In this document: piece after piece, positions 7,197 to 10,782 of the stretch
Layout of the letters: the number at the start of each line of letters is the position of its first letter
How positions within the stretch are numbered: position 1 is the stretch's first letter
Assembly (NCBI GenBank): GCA_016791285.1
Contig: JAEUMX010000013.1
Span: 1 to 10,782 of the forward strand
Length of the DNA stretch: 10,782 bases
Origin: Burkholderiales bacterium
GTDB lineage: Bacteria > Pseudomonadota > Gammaproteobacteria > Burkholderiales > JAEUMW01
Reading direction: 5' to 3'
Position numbers and translations under genes: made by a program
The notes under the pieces: generated by a model
Databases searched by the model: none
What the model was told of the DNA's origin: nothing
Seen by the model: the letters and a program-made list of their open reading frames with translations, nothing else

Positions 7197-7223
7197 GGCT
7201 TGCCCCAGGACATTTCCCAGGCG
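7182..7223. terminator. Convergent-end inverted repeat, possible bidirectional terminator
   Basis: CGCCTGGGA (7182-7190) and TCCCAGGCG (7215-7223) form a perfect 9-bp stem around a 24-base loop. An alternative 6-bp pairing of CCTGGG (7184-7189) with CCCAGG (7204-7209) exists. The structure covers the lysR stop and lies between two converging genes, where a shared terminator is expected. No T tract follows on either strand, so it is not a classical intrinsic terminator. Confidence 0.4.
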
Positions 7224-7225
7224 GG

Positions 7226-8605
7226 TCATTCCGGCGCGGCGAAACAGGACGGCAGCGTAACGAGAATGGACAGACCAGGCTTGGCGTTGCGCACCTCGAA
7301 TGCGCCGCCATGCGCCTGCACGATCAGGCGGCACAGATACAACCCCAGGCCCACGCCGCCGGCCGCACGTGTGCGTGCGCTGTCCGGGCGGTAGAACGCC
7401 TGGGCGAGCTGCGGCAGTTGCGACTCGGGGACACCTGGGCCGTGGTCGCGCACTTCGATCGCCATGCCGCCGTCGCTTGTCCGCCGGAGATGCACTTCGG
7501 GCGGGCGGTCCGCCGTTGCGCCGTGGCGCAGCGCGTTGTCCAGCAGATTGCGCAGCAGCAGGCGCATGCGGCTTAAGTCCAATTCCGGTTGCGGCAGATC
7601 CGCATCGGCCTGGATGTGCACCTGCGCGGCCGCCGCGTGCCTCACGGCCAGTTCCTGCGCCACGGCGCGGGCCAGGGCAGCCAGGTCAACCGGTTCGCGC
7701 TGCAGGGCCACGTGCCGCCCGGCCAGGCGTTCGCTTTCCAGCAGGCCGCTGATCAGCATGGCCATTTCCTGAAGGTCGCGCAGCAAGGCGTCGCGCTGCG
7801 GGCGCACCTCGACCGTTTCGGGCAGCAGTTCGGCGTTGAGGCGAGCCCGGGTCAGCGGGCTGCGCAGTTCGTGACTGATGGCCAGCAGCAGAGCGCGCTT
7901 GGCGTCGAGCATCTGGTGGATGTCCTGCCCCATGGTGTTGAGGGTGGCGGCCAGTTCGCCCAACTCGCCGGAACCGCCTGCGCGGGGGGCAGCGATGGGG
8001 CGGGAGAAGTCACCCGCGCCGAAGCGCCGGGCGCCGGCGCCGATGGCATCCAGCGGCTTGAGCAGATGGCGTACGTACAGCCAGGCCATCAGGGTCAGCA
8101 GCAATAGCGCGGCCAGCACGTAGCCGAGCCGCTGCGGGCGGCGTTCGACGGCGTCTGCGTCGATGTCGAAGGCCAGAGTGTGGCCATCGGCGGTGGTGCG
8201 CTGGAGGAGATGCGCCCAGTCCGGCCCATGACCGCCCGGATCTCCGTCCGCCTGGCTGCGAGTCCACCTCGACAACTTCCGGTCGGGATGCGAGGACCAG
8301 TTGATCGACGGGCCGTTGATGCGCACCGTCAGGGGCAGGCGCTCGACCAGCGCTTGCGCGCGCGCCACGCTGGGTGGGCCGTCGCCGGCGATGTTGGCGG
8401 CCAGACGGTCCACGTAATCGGTGAGCAGCGGGCGCGCTGCGCCACGCCACCCCACGGAAAACGCCCGCTGGGCGCCGATCAGGAACACCATGGTCAGCGC
8501 GGTGGCGAGCAGCAGGAACACCAGCACCATGCGCAGCTTGATCGAATGTGTGATGCGTCGCCGGGCTTGCCGCAGGCGCGCCGCGAGGGCGAGGCCGGCG
8601 CTCAC
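7226..8605 (-). CDS. Membrane sensor histidine kinase (OmpR-partner type)
   Basis: The 459-residue protein has two membrane segments (about 26-46 and 160-180) enclosing a sensor loop of roughly 110 residues. A HAMP region (about 180-232) and the dimerisation/phosphoacceptor helix with AISHELRSPLTRARL (242-256, His245) follow. The ATPase domain has NLLDNALRHG (353-362, N box), DHGPGVP (387-393, G1), FYRP (404-407, F box) and GGVGLGLYLC (416-425, G2). All catalytic motifs look intact. It should autophosphorylate at His245 and pass phosphate to the regulator encoded just upstream. The order regulator-then-kinase with a preceding LTxxQ lipoprotein recalls Cpx-like envelope sensing. The start is GTG, supported by GGGAGGG 7 bases before it. 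The 79-base gap to the regulator gene contains two perfect hairpins. The signal sensed is unknown; a cationic or misfolded-protein stress is plausible by analogy only. Confidence 0.93.
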   Translation of the reverse strand: MSAGLALAARLRQARRRITHSIKLRMVLVFLLLATALTMVFLIGAQRAFSVGWRGAARPLLTDYVDRLAANIAGDGPPSVARAQALVERLPLTVRINGPSINWSSHPDRKLSRWTRSQADGDPGGHGPDWAHLLQRTTADGHTLAFDIDADAVERRPQRLGYVLAALLLLTLMAWLYVRHLLKPLDAIGAGARRFGAGDFSRPIAAPRAGGSGELGELAATLNTMGQDIHQMLDAKRALLLAISHELRSPLTRARLNAELLPETVEVRPQRDALLRDLQEMAMLISGLLESERLAGRHVALQREPVDLAALARAVAQELAVRHAAAAQVHIQADADLPQPELDLSRMRLLLRNLLDNALRHGATADRPPEVHLRRTSDGGMAIEVRDHGPGVPESQLPQLAQAFYRPDSARTRAAGGVGLGLYLCRLIVQAHGGAFEVRNAKPGLSILVTLPSCFAAPE

Positions 8606-8612
8606 TGGACCA

Positions 8613-8619
8613 CCCTCCC
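8613..8619 (-). promoter_or_regulatory. Ribosome binding site deciding the GTG start of the kinase
   Basis: On the minus strand GGGAGGG ends 7 bases before the GTG at 8605-8603. No ATG in the kinase frame lies nearby upstream. The GGGAG core could also pair with the CTCCC arm of the palindrome at 8636-8648, which would hide the site. Confidence 0.65.
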
Positions 8620-8635
8620 GTCGCTGCGCGACATC

Positions 8636-8648
8636 CTCCCCAGGGGAG
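8636..8648. repeat. Short perfect palindrome in regulator-kinase gap
   Basis: CTCCCC and GGGGAG flank a single central base (8642). Because a one-base loop is sterically impossible, an RNA hairpin would open the innermost pairs. It lies immediately next to a larger inverted repeat and upstream of the kinase ribosome site. Confidence 0.55.
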
Positions 8649-8651
8649 TGC

Positions 8652-8686
8652 GAGCGCCCCCTGCGGGCGGCCGTGCGGGGGCGCTC
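8652..8686. repeat. Intercistronic 10-bp inverted repeat (REP-like hairpin)
   Basis: GAGCGCCCCC (8652-8661) and GGGGGCGCTC (8677-8686) are perfectly complementary around a 15-base loop. On the transcript the stem begins inside the response-regulator stop codon and ends 46 bases before the kinase start. No U tract follows, so it may act as an mRNA-stabilising or partial attenuating element. It could equally be a member of an interspersed GC-rich repeat family common in betaproteobacterial intergenic regions. Copy number elsewhere in the genome cannot be seen. Confidence 0.6.
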
Positions 8687-9395
8687 ACGCAGGTGCCAGT
8701 CTGCGCAGCGCCAGCGTGTAGCCCGCGTTGCGCAAGGTCTTGATGCAGTCCAGCGGTTCGAGCTTCTTGCGCAGACGGCTGACCACGATGTCCACCGCGC
8801 GGGTGTAGAGCTCGGTCTCCTGGCCGCGCAGACGGTTCAGAATGTCGTCTCGACTGAACACACGGCCCGGCTCGCGTGCGAGCATCACCAGCAGTTCGTA
8901 CTCGGTGCCGGTAAGCTCCACCTCGTTGCCGAGGCGAGACACGCTGCGGCGGGCGATATCGATCGACAGCCCCTCGAACTCCAGTGTCGCAGGAACGTCG
9001 TCCCCGGCAACAGCCGTTTCAACGGGGCGCGACGGCCTGAGCCGCCGCAGGACGGTCTGCACTCGTGCTACCAGTTCGCGCGGCTCGAAGGGTTTGGGCA
9101 GATAGTCGTCAGCTCCCAGCTCCAGCCCCACCACACGATCCATCACTTCGCCCCGCGCCGTCAGCATGACGATGGGAACATCGCTGTCGCGGCGGATCGT
9201 GCGGCACAGCTCGAAGCCGTCCATCTCGGGCAGCATGATGTCCAGGATGACCGCATCGAACCCGCCCTCGCGCAGGCGCGCCAGCCCGTCACTGGGCGTG
9301 GCAGCCTGTACCAGCTGCAACTCGAAGCGCTGGAAGTAGGCCGCCAGCGGCGGCCCGAGCTGCTCGTCGTCGTCGATCAGCAGAATGCGCAGCAT
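8685..9395 (-). CDS. OmpR-family response regulator
   Basis: The 236-residue protein has a receiver domain (1-118) with the acidic pocket Asp8-Asp9-Asp10, phosphoacceptor Asp52 (VILDIMLPEMDG), Thr79 and Lys101 (LPKPF). A C-terminal winged-helix DNA-binding domain (about 138-231) includes LTGTEYELLVML, the SRDDILNRLRG segment, the recognition helix RAVDIVVSRLRKKL (199-212) and the wing NAGYTL. It should be phosphorylated by the kinase encoded 79 bases downstream and bind direct-repeat DNA sites as a dimer. The gene starts 22 bases after the LTxxQ lipoprotein gene, so the three are probably one operon. Its own ribosome site is weak, and translation may benefit from coupling to the upstream gene. 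Sequence style is nearest the CpxR/RstA group, but I would not assign a name. Confidence 0.94.
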   Translation of the reverse strand: MLRILLIDDDEQLGPPLAAYFQRFELQLVQAATPSDGLARLREGGFDAVILDIMLPEMDGFELCRTIRRDSDVPIVMLTARGEVMDRVVGLELGADDYLPKPFEPRELVARVQTVLRRLRPSRPVETAVAGDDVPATLEFEGLSIDIARRSVSRLGNEVELTGTEYELLVMLAREPGRVFSRDDILNRLRGQETELYTRAVDIVVSRLRKKLEPLDCIKTLRNAGYTLALRRLAPA

Positions 9396-9417
9396 GGACG
9401 GCCTGCGACGGGACGGT

Positions 9418-9891
9418 TCAGAAGCCGTGCCGGCCCATTCCCCATCCGCCGCGGCGCTTTTCCAGCCGCTCGCGCACCTGTTGCTGCTGCGCCGGGGTCA
9501 GACTGTCGTAAAAATCGGCCATCGCGGTCAGCACCTTGGGCGCTTGCTGCTGCACGGCGGTGGTCTTCTGCTCCAGCAGCGCCTGCGCCTTGTTGCGGTC
9601 GAACCTGTCGCCGGCGATCAGGGCCTTGAAGTCGTCGCGCGGACTGGCGCCTTCGCCGCGCAAGGCTTTGCGCTGCGCTTCGAGTTCGCCGGCCAGGGTC
9701 TCCAGCTTGCCCTTCTGCTCGGTATTCAGGTCGAGTTTGTCGCTGATGCGTTCGACCATCTTGCCGCGCATCTCGGCGGCGCGTTCCGCGTTCCAGCCGC
9801 CCGGCCCGCGCGTGCCGCAGGCCGTCAGGCCACCGAGCAACAGGGTGGCGCCGGTCAGGCCGATGATGATTCGCTTGAGATTGGTTCTCAT
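9418..9891 (-). CDS. Spy/CpxP-type LTxxQ lipoprotein
   Basis: The 157-residue product begins with a positively charged start, a hydrophobic stretch and a lipobox LTAC (22-25), predicting a lipoprotein anchored through Cys25. The mature part is almost wholly helical and carries two LTxxQ-like repeats, LNTEQ (55-59) and LTPAQ (131-135), the signature of the Spy/CpxP family. The C-terminus is Gly/Arg/His-rich (RRGGWGMGRHGF). Family members act in the periplasm as chaperones (Spy) or as inhibitors of the Cpx kinase (CpxP) and are induced by envelope stress or metals. Being first in an operon with an OmpR-type regulator and kinase suggests an accessory signalling role or a feedback target. E. coli Spy and CpxP are soluble, so lipidation is a difference. 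AAGGA lies 8 bases before the ATG. Confidence 0.85.
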   Translation of the reverse strand: MRTNLKRIIIGLTGATLLLGGLTACGTRGPGGWNAERAAEMRGKMVERISDKLDLNTEQKGKLETLAGELEAQRKALRGEGASPRDDFKALIAGDRFDRNKAQALLEQKTTAVQQQAPKVLTAMADFYDSLTPAQQQQVRERLEKRRGGWGMGRHGF

Positions 9892-9909
9892 GGGGTTTTC
9901 CTTTCAGGG

Positions 9910-9938
9910 TTGAACACGGACCTCATGGTGCCGTTCAA
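9910..9938. repeat. Inverted repeat in the lipoprotein gene leader
   Basis: TTGAAC (9910-9915) pairs with GTTCAA (9933-9938), and GG (9918-9919) can pair with CC (9931-9932) across a two-base bulge. It lies between the candidate operator and the start codon, so it could fold in the leader RNA or be a protein site. Function is unknown. Confidence 0.35.
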
Positions 9939-9967
9939 AGCACGGGTTTGCTTCTCAGCGAGGTTGC

Positions 9968-9987
9968 GTTTTCTTTCGCTTTGTTTC
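9968..9987 (-). promoter_or_regulatory. Tandem 10-bp direct repeat, candidate response-regulator operator
   Basis: On the minus strand GAAACAAAGC is followed directly by GAAAGAAAAC, matching at 8 of 10 positions. OmpR/CpxR-type regulators bind tandem half-sites with a 10-11 bp period, and the CpxR box (GTAAA-N5-GTAAA) has the same architecture. The repeat lies about 77 bases upstream of the lipoprotein start, a plausible promoter-proximal place. No convincing -35/-10 pair could be fixed nearby. Confidence 0.4.
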
Positions 9988-10004
9988 ATCCGGCGGCGGG
10001 ACCG

Positions 10005-10018
10005 GCACGCTCCCGTGC
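10005..10018 (-). terminator. Small hairpin at the end of the right-hand LysR gene
   Basis: GCACG and CGTGC form a perfect 5-bp stem with a 4-base loop, touching the LysR stop codon. There is no T tract after it on the minus strand, so termination is uncertain and readthrough into the lipoprotein operon is possible. Confidence 0.25.
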
Positions 10019-10782
10019 TAGCGCAGCCCGCTGCCGTCCCAGTAAGGGTCGGGACCGAAGCGCGCCAGCAGGAAGTCGATGAAGGCGCGCACCTTCGGCG
10101 GCAGGTGTCGCGTCGGCAGGTACAGGGCGTACACGTGCTGCTGCACCGGAATGTACTCGGAGAGGGCGGCGTGCAGCCGCCCGTCCTGCAGATCCTTACC
10201 GACGATGAATGTGGGCAGGAGGGCGATGCCCAGACCGCCGAGCACGGCCTGTGAGAGCGCCTCGTCGTCGTCGATGTGCAGCGGCCCGCTTACCGGCACG
10301 GCTATCTCGCCGCCCGGCCCGGTGAAGCGCCAGTGGCCCTTCTCGCCCGAGCGCGTGTAGTTGAGACAGTTGTGGCGCACCAGCTCCTCCGGCGTTCGTG
10401 GTGTGCCGCGCCGCCGGAAGTACTCCGGTGTCGCGCACAGTTTGCGGCGCACGGGCGCCAGCCGGCGCGCGACCAGATTTCCCGGCGGCTCGCCCGTGAC
10501 GCGGACCGCCACGTCGTAGCCTTCCTGTGCCAGATCGACCAGCCGGTCGGTGATCGTCATATCGAGGGAGAGATCCGGGTAGAGCGCGAGGAACTCGGCC
10601 AGGGCGGGCGCCACGTGCAGCGTGCCGAAGGCCACCGAGGCGCTTACCCTGAGCATCCCGCGCGGCTCGGCGCTCAGGCTGCTCGCCACCTGCGCCGCCT
10701 GTTCGGCCTCGTCCACGATGCGCCCGCAGTGTGCCGCCACGGCGGCTCCCACTTCGGTCAGGCTGAGCGCACGCGTGCTGCG
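10018..10782 (-). CDS. LysR-family transcriptional regulator, 5'-truncated by window end
   Basis: The frame stays open to the window edge, and 254 residues are visible. The first ones (RSTRALSLTEVG) are the end of the LysR helix-turn-helix wing, so about 45-50 N-terminal residues, including most of the DNA-binding helices, lie outside the window. The linker helix (RIVDEAEQAAQVASSLS) and the start of the effector domain (RGMLRVSASVAFGTLHVAPAL) follow. Later blocks include LYPDLSLDMTITDRLVDLAQ, YDVAVRV, the LCATPEYF strand and GLGIALLPTFIVG. This is the CrgA/DmlR-like subgroup also represented by the regulator at 6318-7196. It lies 126 bases upstream of the lipoprotein/regulator/kinase operon on the same strand, but its target is more likely on its own far side, outside the window. 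The stop TAG is at 10020-10018. Confidence 0.93.
   Translation of the reverse strand, partial: RSTRALSLTEVGAAVAAHCGRIVDEAEQAAQVASSLSAEPRGMLRVSASVAFGTLHVAPALAEFLALYPDLSLDMTITDRLVDLAQEGYDVAVRVTGEPPGNLVARRLAPVRRKLCATPEYFRRRGTPRTPEELVRHNCLNYTRSGEKGHWRFTGPGGEIAVPVSGPLHIDDDEALSQAVLGGLGIALLPTFIVGKDLQDGRLHAALSEYIPVQQHVYALYLPTRHLPPKVRAFIDFLLARFGPDPYWDGSGLR

Noticed and set aside
1..10782. Defence system, CRISPR array, prophage or toxin-antitoxin module
   Set aside because: No repeat-spacer pattern, nuclease/helicase/ATPase defence genes, integrase or small paired toxin/antitoxin genes were recognised. The PLD-like gene alone, truncated and with a divergent motif, is not enough to claim one.

Overview
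The window is GC-rich throughout, densely packed and strongly biased to G/C at third codon positions. Together with the gene content (Rnk, a short HPF-like protein, CrgA/DmlR-type LysR regulators, an OmpR/HK pair with an LTxxQ protein), this suggests a proteobacterium, most likely a betaproteobacterium of the Burkholderiales/Rhodocyclales type. That assignment is an inference from style and content, since no rRNA or other marker gene is present. No tRNA, rRNA, CRISPR array, transposase or phage gene was recognised. No gene-free stretch exceeds 300 bases; the longest gaps are about 167 (6151-6317), 142 (1360-1501) and 126 bases (9892-10017).

Layout. Positions 1-1359 (+) hold the 3' part of a phospholipase-D-like gene whose start lies outside the window. 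Positions 1502-2292 (+) hold a two-gene unit: rnk (an RNA-polymerase-binding GreA-like regulator) and a short ribosome hibernation (HPF/RaiA) protein. Positions 2348-6150 (-) hold a likely operon read from right to left: an atypical short-chain dehydrogenase (SDR), an exported glycoside hydrolase family 3 (GH3) enzyme and a canonical SDR. A LysR regulator (6318-7196, +) is transcribed divergently from it, and the shared intergenic region carries a T-N11-A palindrome, so it is the obvious candidate regulator. Positions 7226-9891 (-) hold an envelope-stress-like operon read from right to left: a Spy/CpxP-type LTxxQ lipoprotein, an OmpR-family response regulator and a membrane histidine kinase. 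The right edge (10018-10782, -) holds a second LysR regulator, truncated by the window end.

How the genes may work together. The GH3/SDR block looks like a small catabolic or modification unit: the exported GH3 would release an aglycone or sugar, and the two SDRs could then oxidise or reduce the product, with LysR sensing it. The substrate cannot be read from sequence. The kinase/regulator/lipoprotein block resembles Cpx-type signalling, in which a periplasmic LTxxQ protein modulates the kinase or is a target of the regulator. A tandem 10-bp repeat upstream of the lipoprotein gene is a candidate autoregulatory operator.

I did not find a clearly new multi-gene system. The best leads are the SDR lacking a normal Tyr-x3-Lys site beside the GH3 gene, the divergent HKD motif in the PLD-like protein, and the RNA-structure candidates between the response regulator and kinase genes.
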